Source: Acetivibrio thermocellus ATCC 27405 (GTDB taxonomy: Bacteria > Bacillota > Clostridia > Acetivibrionales > Acetivibrionaceae). Taken from it: a stretch of DNA of 64,000 nt. This document shows, piece by piece, positions 27,626 through 36,619 of this stretch. The stretch lies in the NCBI RefSeq assembly GCF_000015865.1, contig NC_009012.1:3341081-3405080 (forward strand), written 5' to 3'. Within the stretch, counting starts at the first letter, position 1. Each line of letters starts with the position of its first letter. The translations under genes were made by a program, and so were the position numbers. The notes under the pieces were generated by a model, which was not told the DNA's origin, did no database searches, and saw nothing but the letters and a program-made list of their open reading frames with translations.

Positions 27626-27718
27626 TTTCATATTCTGGAAGCAAAGCAATGGAAGATAATTCTTTTTTTCGTTGAGATATGGTAACAGGAATTATATAAT
27701 AGATATAGTCCTTGTAGT

Positions 27719-28045
27719 GAGGGAACGCGTAAGACTACACCGAAGACAACACTAGACTATTTAAAAGACATTGAAGTAAAAAATGGAAACTACTATGCTT
27801 CAAAAGCAACTATTGATGAAATTGGGAAAATTGAAGCAAAAGGCGTGGACTTTTCAAAGCTAGATAGTAAAGTAATGTCATTAAGAGCATCAACTGAAGG
27901 GGGAATGTCAAGAGTAATAAAATACTCGGATGGCAATGGCATAAAGTTTATAATACATGAAGTAACTGATGCAAAAGGGAATATAATTCATAGAGATTTT
28001 GATGCTGTAAGAATTGAATCTGGTCAGTTAATCAACAAAAAGTAG
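27719..28045 (+). pseudogene. Orphan toxin tip without scaffold
   Basis: The frame begins at the GAGGGAACG junction (encoding EGTRKTTPKTTLDYL) and runs 108 codons to TAG, ending IIHRDFDAVRIESGQLINKK. It is open upstream only to 27686 and has no start or ribosome site, so it is a C-terminal toxin module detached from a Hint scaffold. I do not recognise the toxin family. The GT-x-x-T start matches the linker of the tips at 10446, 20315 and 40598. The downstream immunity gene is still intact. Confidence 0.75.
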
Positions 28046-28057
28046 GGAGTGAGTTTA

Positions 28058-28345
28058 GTGACTAAAAGTGATATTGAAAAAGTATTGAGTGATATAGTTA
28101 ATAATTTCTTAGAGAAAAAAATTGATGCTGACGAAACTATTGAGCAACTCATTACAAGAATTGATCCTTTAGAAGTCTATAAGTTAGACAATGAGCTTTT
28201 AATAACAGACTGTTATTTTGCAATCAAACATTTGACGGAAAATGGTTATGAGACAACTATAAGAGAGCTCCAATATTTTAGAGAGTGTTTTGCAGGGCAA
28301 CGGCTTTATGACATCAATGAGAAAAATAAGTTTATTTTGGATTAA
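28058..28345 (+). CDS. Putative immunity protein for orphan tip
   Basis: I chose GTG 28058 (MTKSDIEKVLSDIVNNFL) since GGGAGTGAG sits 6 nt upstream; a GTG three codons earlier overlaps that site. The 95-residue soluble protein contains DIVNNFLEKKIDADETIEQLITRID. The family is not recognised. Because its toxin tip is orphaned, it may protect against sister cells that still carry the complete toxin. Confidence 0.6.
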   Translation: MTKSDIEKVLSDIVNNFLEKKIDADETIEQLITRIDPLEVYKLDNELLITDCYFAIKHLTENGYETTIRELQYFRECFAGQRLYDINEKNKFILD

Positions 28346-28362
28346 TAGTTAATATACTATGC

Positions 28363-28395
28363 AGGTCACACAGTTTCGGCTGGTGTGGCCTTTTT
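28363..28395 (+). terminator. Terminator after orphan immunity gene
   Basis: GGTCACAC pairs with GTGTGGCC (28363-28390, one U-G), followed by TTTTTATT. Related hairpins are at 39855 and 41245. Confidence 0.8.
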
Positions 28396-28406
28396 ATTGT
28401 CCATGC

Positions 28407-28436
28407 TTGACATATCGTAATACAATGTGATACAAT
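28407..28436 (+). promoter_or_regulatory. Promoter of unit C regulator
   Basis: TTGACA 28407-28412 and TACAAT 28431-28436, 18-bp spacer. The tandem operator-like repeat is partly altered (CGTAATACAA/TGTGATACAA). Confidence 0.7.
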
Positions 28437-28467
28437 AAAATCAACAAGAAATACAGGAGGTGCAATA

Positions 28468-28857
28468 ATGTCTACAGAAAAGGATAGTATGTTACGGGTA
28501 AGGCTTACACAAAGGCAGTCGGATGAATTGGACGCTATCATCGATGAACTTTAAGCGCAAATGCCGGAAGCAAGCGTTACCACATCAAGCATAGCAAGAT
28601 ACGCTCTGGAGAAGTATGTAAGCGACCATATCGCCAAGCGTGATGGAACAAAAATTTTAATTGAAATCAACACCGCAGATGCCACAGAAGAGGACATAAA
28701 GAATCTCTACGACCTTCTTTCCAAGCTGTTTGACGAAACAAAAGAGAATTACTCACCAATGGTTCATTACATGGTTGGAGAGATATTAGAGCCTGTGATG
28801 ATGAAGATGGCAAGCCTCATGAAACCAAAGAAGCCGGGTGTGAAGGCAGGTGAGTAA
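28468..28857 (+). pseudogene. Ribbon-helix-helix regulator with nonsense codon (unit C)
   Basis: Identical in layout to 21090, but codon CAA is TAA at 28552-28554 (ELQAQ becomes EL-stop-AQ). The N-terminal DNA-binding strand and helix remain; the second half is open from 28561. Unit C is a 5' remnant without helicase, capsid or recombinase genes, so loss of its regulator fits decay. Confidence 0.9.
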
Positions 28858-28987
28858 GAAAAAGTATATTGTACGCTGCCCTCATTGCAATCATGGAATG
28901 TTTGATGCCGATTATGCTGATGTTGAAATCAAATGCCCGGTATGCAGAAAGGTTTTTGAAGTAAAGCTGGAGAAAAAGGCGGGGTAA
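28850..28987 (+). CDS. Com-like zinc-ribbon small protein (unit C)
   Basis: 45 residues from GTG overlapping the end of the broken regulator. CPHC and CPVC are kept; the sequence reads CPHCNHGMFDADYADVEIKC in the centre. Its function in this decayed unit is doubtful. Confidence 0.7.
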   Translation: MSKKKYIVRCPHCNHGMFDADYADVEIKCPVCRKVFEVKLEKKAG

Positions 28988-29040
28988 AAAGTGAATAAAT
29001 CTGGCCCAGAGCCACAAAGGGAGCGAATGACTCACCTATA

Positions 29041-29079
29041 GAGCCTGGCAGATAGTCTTAAAAACTATTTGTCAGGCTC
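29041..29079 (+). ncRNA. Conserved RNA hairpin before primase gene (unit C)
   Basis: Same stem as 21663-21701 with loop change (CTTAAA); the G-U pairs are kept. Confidence 0.55.
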
Positions 29080-29107
29080 TATTTATGTTCTCGGAGGAGG
29101 TGGAAAT

Positions 29108-29914
29108 TTGAAAGTGACAATGATGGACGCGGCATTAAAATATGCAGAAGCCAATATCCCGGTTATACCTCTGCACTGGATTTGTGAGGGTGGCTTATGC
29201 TCCTGCAAGGCAGGGAAAAATTGCGACAGCAAGGGAAAGCATCCGTTATATACCGGCTGGTACAATAATTCCACTACTGATGTTGAGCAAATAAAGAAAT
29301 GGTGGACGAAAACACCCAATGCCAATATAGGCATTCCTACAGGTGCGAAATCCGGCTGGCTGGTGCTTGATGTGGACGATGGCGGTGATGAAACTCTATC
29401 GGCTCTTGAAGCAACACATGGAAAACTTCCTGATACGGTTACCGCTGTTACCGGAGGTGGCGGTCTGCACTATATCTTCAAATACTCACAAGGCAGGAGT
29501 ATTCCAAATAAGACCAAGTTTGCACCGGGTTTTGATAACCATTCAACAGGTGGACTGATTGTCGTAGCTCCAAGCATTCATGTAAGCGATAATCAGTACC
29601 AATGGTTGAAAGGACATTCTTCCTTTGACAAAACCCTGGCAGAAGCTCCGGAGTGGCTGTTAAAGCTCATGGAAAGGGAGGAAGTATTGCTTACACCCTT
29701 TGAAGGTAGAAGTATTGTAGCAGGGATTAAGGAAGGCAGCCGAAACAGCACCCTGACAAGCCTTGCAGGAACCATGAGAGCAAGAGGAATGACGGAGGAA
29801 GGCATCTATACGGCATTACTTGCAGAAAACAACGCAAGGTGCAATCCTCCGCTTGATGAAGCGGAAATTAAGAAAATATATAGTTTAGGTTTTCAAAGAG
29901 TTAGTAGCTTGTAA
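29108..29914 (+). pseudogene. Truncated primase (unit C)
   Basis: TTG start after GGAGGAGGTGG, like the full-length genes. The frame is intact over the prim-pol and PriCT parts (about 255 codons), then ends in the foreign tail KKIYSLGFQRVSSL. The SF3 helicase half is absent. A 268-residue product could be made, but I judge it a remnant, because the same truncation with the same tail occurs three times in the window. Confidence 0.88.
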
Positions 29915-30170
29915 AGAATTAATATATACGATATACGCACAAAGCCGCTTGATTTTTGCAAAGGAGCTTTGTACAGTCATAAAGTATTTACGTATTGCCT
30001 GAACAATTCAGCTTTCAGGAGATAAGGAATATACATGTTGGATTTTTCTGGCTGTGGGTTATTGCAGCGGTGTCTGCAGTATTAATCACGTCAATAGTTG
30101 TTGCTATGATTATAATATAAGAAAAAGGAGAAAAGAAGAGAAGGAAAACGAGCTGGCGGCCGCTTGATTT
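29915..30170 (+). other. Scar: IS630 end plus decayed membrane-protein tail
   Basis: Same as 13002-13260 and 18565-18820. No gene is seen. Confidence 0.7.
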
Positions 30171-30214
30171 GTAAAATAGGTACGTTCTACTTGCTTTTTC
30201 AGAATAGAAATAAT

Positions 30215-30259
30215 ATAATAATGCTAGGAAAAGGCAGAAAAGTTTCCTGGCATTATTAT
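30215..30259. terminator. Inverted repeat upstream of scaffold copy 5
   Basis: As at 8997-9041 but with one C-to-T change in the left arm (ATGCTAGG), giving one G-U pair in RNA. Confidence 0.55.
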
Positions 30260-30309
30260 AAGGCAACCACGGATTGCAAGCATTGGGATGATAATTTTGA
30301 GGTGATAAA

Positions 30310-32157
30310 ATGGCAACTATAACGTTATATGCCGGAAAAATCAACCAAATGCCCGGATTGATAAATGAAGTCAAGAAATCTGTGGTGGATTACAAGTCAG
30401 AATTATCCGCATTGAGAAAGAAAACTTTGAACATCAACAGAAGTGTATGTAATTTGGATGAAGTAATAAGTTCCATACAGGCATCTTCCCAGACTCAGGA
30501 TAGAAAAATTGATTCACTTGAGAAATTCTGCAGTGAAAGCGAGAAGTTTATATCGGAAGTAGTACGTATCGATGAAGAAGTGGCTGAGCTTATCAATAAA
30601 CGGAAAGAAAATTTTTACAAAGAATATTATTATTTAAAACCGGAAAGCGAGAAAAGCGGCTGGGAAAAAATCAAGGACGGCTTAAAGTCGGTTGCGGAGT
30701 GGTGTAAAGAGAATTGGAAATCCATTGCCAAGATAGTGGCTGCCGCAGTAGTTATTACCGGGTTGGGGATAGCGGCGGCATTGACAGGCGGTATATTGGG
30801 AGTCATACTGGCAGGAGCATTCTGGGGAGCATTGGCCGGAGGATTGATAGGGGGAGCGGTTGGAGGAATAGCCGCTGCGATAAATGGAGGATCGTTTCTG
30901 GAAGGATTTGCGGACGGCGCTTTAAGCGGAGCAATTTCCGGAGCGGTGACAGGAGCGGCATGTGCCGGGCTTGGTGCTTTAGGAGCTCTAGCAGGGAAAA
31001 GCATCCAATGTATGAGCACAGTGGGAAAAGCGATAAATGTTACATCAAAGGTTACGGCAACACTTTCTTTTGGTATGGATGGATTTGACATGCTGGCAAT
31101 GGGAATATCATTGTTTGATCCATCCAATGCATTGGTTGAATTTAACCGGAAGCTGCATTCCAATGCACTTTATAACGGATTCCAGATTGCTGTAAACGCG
31201 CTGGCTGTTTTCACTGCCGGGGCGGCATCGACAATGAAGTGCTTTGTTGCAGGTACAATGATATTGACTGTGGCAGGCTTGGTTGCGATAGAGAATATCA
31301 AGGCAGGGGACAAGGTAATTGCGACGAATCCTGAAACTTTTGAAGTAGCGGAAAAGACGGTGCTTGAGACATATGTGAGAGAGACAACGGAGCTTTTGCA
31401 TTTGACAATCAATGGAGAGGTAATCAAGACAACCTTTGAGCATCCGTTTTATGTAAAAGATGTGGGTTTTGTTGAAGCGGGAAAACTGCAAGTAGGAGAT
31501 AAGTTGGTTGATTCAAAAGGCAATCTTTTGGTGGTGGAAGAGAAAAAGCTTGAGATAACAGATGAACCTGTTAAGGTTTATAACTTCAAAGTGGATGATT
31601 TTCATACTTATCATGTTGGGAAAAAAGGGATATTGGTACATAATGCAGACTATAACCCCAAAATGGGATTTGATGATTTGGACCTTGAGAAAGCTACGAA
31701 CAAACAAAAAGGCAATTATGGAGAGTATCTGGCAGATGATAATCTTATTAATAATCCAAAATTGAAAGAAGCAGGGTATGATTTGGAGCGGATAGGAGGT
31801 AAGGTTCCGACCTCACCGGATGATAAAATTACAAAAGGGATAGACGGTATATATATAAACAAGAATCCTAATTCAAATATTAAATATGTGATTGATGAAG
31901 CCAAATTTGGAAAAGCAGGACTGAGTGCAAAGACAAGAGATGGAAAACAAATGTCAGATTCTTGGTTAGTGGGTTCTCGCTCAAGAAATAATAGAATTTT
32001 AAAAGCAGTAAGTAATAATGAAGATTTAGCATTTGACATAGTGAAAGCATTAAGAAATAACCAAGTAGAAAGAGTATTATCAAAGATAGATGTAAATGGA
32101 AAAATAATAACATATAGACTGGATAGCAATGGTAATATAATTGGACTTTGGCCTTAG
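30310..32157 (+). CDS. Hint-scaffold polymorphic toxin with PoNe-type DNase tip
   Basis: Full-length 615 residues with GAGGTG before the ATG; this is the intact counterpart of the partial gene at position 1. The scaffold and the first about 110 residues of the tip are almost identical to that copy (GNYGEYLADDNL, GIDGIYIN, VIDEAKFGKAG). The last 60 differ (WLVGSRSRNNRILKAVSNNEDLAF against WLIGDKTGNDRILEAVNNDKQLAA). PD-(D/E)XK residues are conserved. It is followed by a PoNi gene after 23 bp. It should be processed by its Hint domain (Cys311 to Asn445) to free the DNase. Confidence 0.88.
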   Translation: MATITLYAGKINQMPGLINEVKKSVVDYKSELSALRKKTLNINRSVCNLDEVISSIQASSQTQDRKIDSLEKFCSESEKFISEVVRIDEEVAELINKRKENFYKEYYYLKPESEKSGWEKIKDGLKSVAEWCKENWKSIAKIVAAAVVITGLGIAAALTGGILGVILAGAFWGALAGGLIGGAVGGIAAAINGGSFLEGFADGALSGAISGAVTGAACAGLGALGALAGKSIQCMSTVGKAINVTSKVTATLSFGMDGFDMLAMGISLFDPSNALVEFNRKLHSNALYNGFQIAVNALAVFTAGAASTMKCFVAGTMILTVAGLVAIENIKAGDKVIATNPETFEVAEKTVLETYVRETTELLHLTINGEVIKTTFEHPFYVKDVGFVEAGKLQVGDKLVDSKGNLLVVEEKKLEITDEPVKVYNFKVDDFHTYHVGKKGILVHNADYNPKMGFDDLDLEKATNKQKGNYGEYLADDNLINNPKLKEAGYDLERIGGKVPTSPDDKITKGIDGIYINKNPNSNIKYVIDEAKFGKAGLSAKTRDGKQMSDSWLVGSRSRNNRILKAVSNNEDLAFDIVKALRNNQVERVLSKIDVNGKIITYRLDSNGNIIGLWP

Positions 32158-32180
32158 ATGATTGAAAAGGAGGTAACTAT

Positions 32181-33419
32181 ATGAGAGATCCGTTATGTGA
32201 TAAAAATTATTTATTAAAAACAATAGAACTTAGAAAGAAATATATTTGTGAAATGAAAGGAGAAATTGTTCAATTAAAATCTGATATAGAAAAGGGGATT
32301 CAGAGATATCCTAGAGATAATCAAAGTATAATTTTTGCTAGATTTGCAATAATGTTTATGTATGGTATGGACATGCTTTTAGCAAAATATTCCTTGGGCA
32401 ATCACCCTGATACAATGATAGATGACTATTTAGACAACATAACATATTTAGAGAATTGCGGTGAAGAAGAGGCCGGCTACATTAACCTTTTATGGATGGT
32501 TGGACTGGGTATCCTTTTGGAAATGGATAAAGAAGTGTTAAAAAGACTGGCAAGAGTTATAGAAAGGCAAAGAATAGAAGACGCACTTATGGATTTTCTA
32601 TTGAAATCCTGTGATATAGGTTGGAATCACAGTACAACGAAATATGAAAAAAAGAACCCGTATGAAAAGACAGCAGAGATTATAAAAATAGCATTACACG
32701 ACAAAGACAAGGAAGCGGCATCAAAAAGGCTTGAAAAATACATGGGAAAAGAATGGTTCAAGGGACATTACGACTTTGGGTGGAGGAATGCCCATAAGGA
32801 ACCTGGCTATTATGGTTTTTGGAGTTTTGATACAGCGGCACTGGCCAAGATACTGGGACTGGATGACAGTGCGTTAAAAGACAACAACCATTATCCTTAT
32901 GATTTGGCACACTATAAAAATGGAATGACCTTTGATTTGAGTTGGTATAGTGTACCAAAGGAAGAGGAAGATAAGGAAGAAGAAACGGTGGTATATGGTA
33001 TACCGGGTAATCCTGAGTTGGAGAGAATAATACCTGGGAGATTCCACAGTTTTGTAAATGAGATAATAAATGATTATAAAACACTGCCGGACGAAGAATT
33101 TTGGAAGAAATACAATTTGAAAGAAATCTGGTTTGATGTGGAGGAGTATAAGGAGGATAATAAAGATAAGAATTTGCTAGGAACGATTATAGTATTCATG
33201 CTTGTGGACAAAGATTATATTTTGCAGTTGGATTATAAAGAAGAGTTAATAGACTATATAGAGAATATACATAATTACTGGGCCAAGAAAGAAGTTAAGC
33301 TTATAAGCTTTGAATTAGACAATGACCAGCAGTACTATGCATATGTGCCGAAGGATGCGGAGGTTGGTTCGTTGTATGAGGTAAAACTGACAGAAGTGGA
33401 GAAAATAGAGGAGGTTTAG
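32181..33419 (+). CDS. PoNi-type immunity protein (DUF1910/DUF1911)
   Basis: 412 residues, ATG after AAAAGGAGG. DUF1910 landmarks are RYPRDNQSIIF and AKYSLGNHPDTM; DUF1911 landmarks are YYGFWSFDTAALAKILGLDDSALKD and YPYDLAHY. From about residue 140 onward it is nearly identical to the protein at 1736, while the first 140 residues differ at many positions, matching the change in the partner toxin's C-terminus. This suggests toxin and immunity specificity regions exchanged or evolved together. Confidence 0.88.
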   Translation: MRDPLCDKNYLLKTIELRKKYICEMKGEIVQLKSDIEKGIQRYPRDNQSIIFARFAIMFMYGMDMLLAKYSLGNHPDTMIDDYLDNITYLENCGEEEAGYINLLWMVGLGILLEMDKEVLKRLARVIERQRIEDALMDFLLKSCDIGWNHSTTKYEKKNPYEKTAEIIKIALHDKDKEAASKRLEKYMGKEWFKGHYDFGWRNAHKEPGYYGFWSFDTAALAKILGLDDSALKDNNHYPYDLAHYKNGMTFDLSWYSVPKEEEDKEEETVVYGIPGNPELERIIPGRFHSFVNEIINDYKTLPDEEFWKKYNLKEIWFDVEEYKEDNKDKNLLGTIIVFMLVDKDYILQLDYKEELIDYIENIHNYWAKKEVKLISFELDNDQQYYAYVPKDAEVGSLYEVKLTEVEKIEEV

Positions 33420-33506
33420 TGTTTATTGTGTAATAGTGTGAAGAAGATGAGTTGTTTATGAAGAATCTGCTGTATAATTGGATATATATAGTTTGATTTT
33501 GGGAAT

Positions 33507-33571
33507 CTCCTTCCTGGCGAAACAAAAACTATAGGACAGTATTTGGGAAGGAGTATTTTTTGTGTTATTTT
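33507..33571 (+). terminator. Terminator after PoNi gene (copy)
   Basis: Same CTCCTTCC / GGAAGGAG stem and T run as at 3062-3126. Confidence 0.5.
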
Positions 33572-33627
33572 TTTTGGGGAAGATAATATTGTATTGAGAA
33601 TAATAAGAAGTTTTATTAGGATTGTTT

Positions 33628-34155
33628 ATGGTTGTCAATGTTAATATAATCAATGTTAATATAATCAATGTTAAAAGGTATAGGAACAGAACTATAGCAG
33701 GGGAGAGTCAAAATGTACATTTGGCAGTGAAAGATAAGCTGAAAAAAGAGGGGCGTTCATTTGAATTAATTCCTGAAGATCTTGATGTTTATAAAGAAGC
33801 ATTGGATTTATGGTTGAGTCCAAATTTGGAAGAGGTTAAAAGCGTGATTGATAAAATGATATTGTATCATTCCGTATTAGTTTCGGACATTGATAACGAA
33901 CCGGAATTTGGTGATTACACGTATGGATTTTATCCATATGAGATATTGTTTTTAATGCATATAAGGAGGAAATTAGGTTTGCCGGTACCGGATAAATTTG
34001 AAGACTTGCTGATGAACACACCGGAAGCGAAGGTGGTGATTAATGAGCCGGAGCCATATCCGGAGTGGGATCCTTTGTTGAGAGCCATAGATGAGTTTTA
34101 CCGAAAGAATTATCCAAATTACATTCCCAACAAGCATGGAAAACTGTTTGAATAG
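33628..34155 (+). CDS. Hypothetical protein, probable immunity or accessory gene
   Basis: Intact form of the frameshifted gene at 3177. ATG 33628 is preceded by AGGA only, so the start is uncertain; the first 15 codons fall in the 15-bp tandem repeat (NVNIINVNIINV), and translation may begin later. The body (GRSFELIPEDLDVYKEALDLWLSP...YEWDP-like EPEPYPEWDPLLRAIDEFYRKNYP) is soluble and rich in acidic and aromatic residues. The family is not recognised. It is 12 bp ahead of the DUF6630-like gene and follows a PoNi gene, so I infer a role in immunity. Confidence 0.6.
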   Translation: MVVNVNIINVNIINVKRYRNRTIAGESQNVHLAVKDKLKKEGRSFELIPEDLDVYKEALDLWLSPNLEEVKSVIDKMILYHSVLVSDIDNEPEFGDYTYGFYPYEILFLMHIRRKLGLPVPDKFEDLLMNTPEAKVVINEPEPYPEWDPLLRAIDEFYRKNYPNYIPNKHGKLFE

Positions 34156-34167
34156 GAGGAAACTGTT

Positions 34168-34638
34168 ATGGCAATGGAAGATATAGTTGGGATTATATTT
34201 GAAGACATTGAGGAAGTGAAACCAATTTTAAGTGATTCGGAAGGAAATGATTTGGAAGGAAATGATTTGAGTGAGGCGATATTGGAATACGGGATATCGG
34301 AAGGGAAGTTTCTGTGTGTTGATTATGGTGGAGAAGAGGGGAGCGAGATAATAAATTATATAATGGATTATGAATTCAGTCATGGAATAGAGCTTGCAAC
34401 ACAGGAGGAGTTGGAAGAGCTGGACGAGATGGAGTATGATGATTTGACAGATAAGATAAAAGAAGTGAACAAGATATTGGAGAAAGCAGGGTATGGACTG
34501 TTTTGCTTTCCAACAGGAAGTGATTTTTATGAGTTGTTTATAGCGAAGTTGGAGGATAAAGAGAAGTTATTGGAGGAAAAGATAGTTGATGATGAGGAGT
34601 TGCCATTGGAAGAGAGGTATATTCAGTATTATGTGTAA
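34168..34638 (+). CDS. Acidic 156-residue protein, DUF6630-like, probable immunity
   Basis: Copy of 3724-4194 differing by one residue (DFYELF here). GGAGG precedes the ATG. LCVDYGGEEGSEI and GYGLFCFPTGSDFY are the recognisable patches. Cytoplasmic, acidic and coupled to the gene upstream. Function is unknown; an immunity role is inferred from the array. Confidence 0.6.
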   Translation: MAMEDIVGIIFEDIEEVKPILSDSEGNDLEGNDLSEAILEYGISEGKFLCVDYGGEEGSEIINYIMDYEFSHGIELATQEELEELDEMEYDDLTDKIKEVNKILEKAGYGLFCFPTGSDFYELFIAKLEDKEKLLEEKIVDDEELPLEERYIQYYV

Positions 34639-34699
34639 GGGGATAATCTGCAGTATTTAGAGTTTTGGATAAGAATATGGCTTTTATAAAAATATTGGC

Positions 34700-36205
34700 A
34701 GTGTAAATATTTTTGTGTAAACTAATTTTCCTTCTATGTTAGTGTTTAAATATATTTTAAGACTCGAAAGTCTGCTTTGTCAAATTTTATAGATTCAAAA
34801 GAATTTCTGATAAGAAATTCTTACAAAAGAAAAATTTGACAAAGATGATGCGTATAAAATATTACAGAGGGGTTCAGGAAACCAGAGTTTCCCTGAACCC
34901 CTTGATTATACTATATACGCCCTTCGAACATAATCTGTAGCTGTCCCAGTATCAACCTCCAGTTTTTGTAACGCATCGTCCATTTTGAAGTAATCTTCAC
35001 TGTAGCTAAATATATGCTCTTTAAAAGTGACTGGTCGCCAGGAAATACTGTCCTTGATTTGTTTATCCTTCTATAACTGCTATTCAGGCTCTCAATAGTA
35101 TTGGTCGTATACATGATTTTACGTAGTTCCTCCGAATACTTAAAAAATGGACAAATAACATCCCAATTGCTCTTCCAGCTCTTCATAGCTGCCGGGTATT
35201 TCTTCTCCCATTTCTCTGAAACCTCAAGCATCTGGTCGTACCCTGCCTTCTCATTCGGAGCCGTATATATCCGTTTCAAGTCCCTGGCAAATTCCTTTCG
35301 GTCTTTATCTGACACATACTTTAGCGTGTTTCTTATCTGGTGTACTATACACCTCTGATATTCAGTATTCGGAAAAGCCGCATTGATTGCATCCTTTATC
35401 CCTGAAAGTGCATCAGCACAGAGAATCAGGATGTCTTTAACTCCTCTGTTTTTAAGGTCATTTAAGACACTCAGCCAGAATTTTGAGCTCTCATTTTCTC
35501 CTACATAAATACCGATAACATCTTTCTGCCCTTCTATATCAATCGCCAGCACAATATATACGGCCTTCTTCCCAACAATGCCGTCATTTTTTACTGAAAA
35601 ATGAATTGCGTCAATAAATACTATCGGATAAACCTCTCCCAGAGGCCTTTTCTGCCACTCTTCTATCTCAGGTAGTATTTTATCAGTGATCTTACTTACC
35701 ATCTCGGCAGATACTTCAAATCCGTAGATTTCCTGTATCTGCTCGTTGATTTCTCTGGTAGACATCCCCCGCGCATACATTGCTATTATTTTATTTTCAA
35801 TTTCTGAAATGTCCCTTTTATACCTGGGAACAATTTTCGGCTCGAATTCTGCATTCCGGTCCCGCGGGATATCTATTTCCACTTGCCCTACACTTGACTT
35901 TAATGTTTTTGATGTGTACCCGTTACGGTAATTTGATTTCGCTTCTTCAGTTGATTCGTACTTTTCATATCCGAGATGTTCATCCAGCTCTGCTTCCAAC
36001 ATATTTTGTATCGTATCTCCGAGCAGATCCTTCAATGCTTCCTGCAAATTCTTTGCTCAAGTGATGTTGTACTCAGAAATGAGATTTCTGATAAGCTCTT
36101 TCTTTTCTGGTGTTATTATTCTTTTTCTTGCCATAAAAAACTCCTCCTATACTTTAGTATTCTATCATAGAAGGAGTCAATTAGTTTACATAAATATTTT
36201 ACAGT
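34700..36205 (-). mobile_element. IS256-family element
   Basis: About 1.5 kb with imperfect terminal inverted repeats (AGTGTAAATATTTTTGTGTA and the complement of TAGTTTACATAAATATTTTA). It lies in exactly the same flanking sequence as the copy at 4256, so it was duplicated with its neighbours, not inserted twice. Confidence 0.82.
34911..36134 (-). pseudogene. IS256-family transposase with internal TGA
   Basis: The expected start is ATG 36134 (MARKRIITPEKKELIRNLIS), after AGGAGGAG. Codon 26 is TGA (36059-36057); the frame then continues for 381 codons without interruption, including IDIPRDRN, VFIDAIHFSV, CADALSGIKDAI, RCIVHQIRNT and TTNTIESLNSSYRR. A shorter product could start at TTG 36047, but it would lack about 30 N-terminal residues. 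The same TGA is in the copy at 8041. It is either inactive or relies on an internal start. Confidence 0.85.
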
Positions 36206-36465
36206 CTCTTAGCTTGTAAAGAATTATAATATAATATATATGTACAAAGTCGCTTAATTTTTGCAAAAGATCTTTGTATAATCATAAAGTATTTAGATAT
36301 TGCCTGCACAATTTCAGCTATAGATTCAAACAAGTTGTTATGCGTTACATTCATTCGGATGTCTTTCAAAAGGTGATCGATTGAATTCAACTCGGAGCTA
36401 TAAGGAGGCAAATACTTAAGGGTAATGTTCTTTATTGAATCCAATGGGAGTATAAATAATTTCAT
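36206..36465 (-). pseudogene. IS630-family transposase remnant (copy)
   Basis: Identical to 8188-8447, encoding LPPYSSELNSIDHLLKD and RMNVTHNNLFESI. Only the C-terminal catalytic part remains. Bases 36466-36619 are AT-rich with nothing recognised. Confidence 0.8.
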
Positions 36466-36619
36466 GTATTAAAAATTTTTCAGTTCTTCCTGGCAAGAAA
36501 TTTTAAGTTTTCAAAGTTTACAGAATGTAAATCCTAAATCACTTCAATATTATATATTATTGCCGGTTTTGCTAAGTTTTACACATAAATTTGATTTAAT
36601 TCGTCTATAATTATTTATA

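Larger units (their letters stand above)
20310..27718 (+). mobile_element. Unit B: IS110-type mobile unit carrying toxin tip, immunity, primase and capsid genes
   Basis: The left boundary is AAGGGAACG (20310-20318) inside the scaffold gene, at the KGT linker codons. The right boundary is GAGGGAACG at 27719-27727, after the IS110 recombinase, where an orphan tip begins in the matching frame. The 7.4-kb content is E5-like tip, immunity, terminator, promoter, ribbon-helix-helix regulator, Com-like peptide, primase-helicase, capsid protein, second ribbon-helix-helix protein, non-coding region and IS110 recombinase. Unit D at 40594 has the same order and boundaries with a different tip. The extent is inferred from these repeated boundaries. 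Confidence 0.65.
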
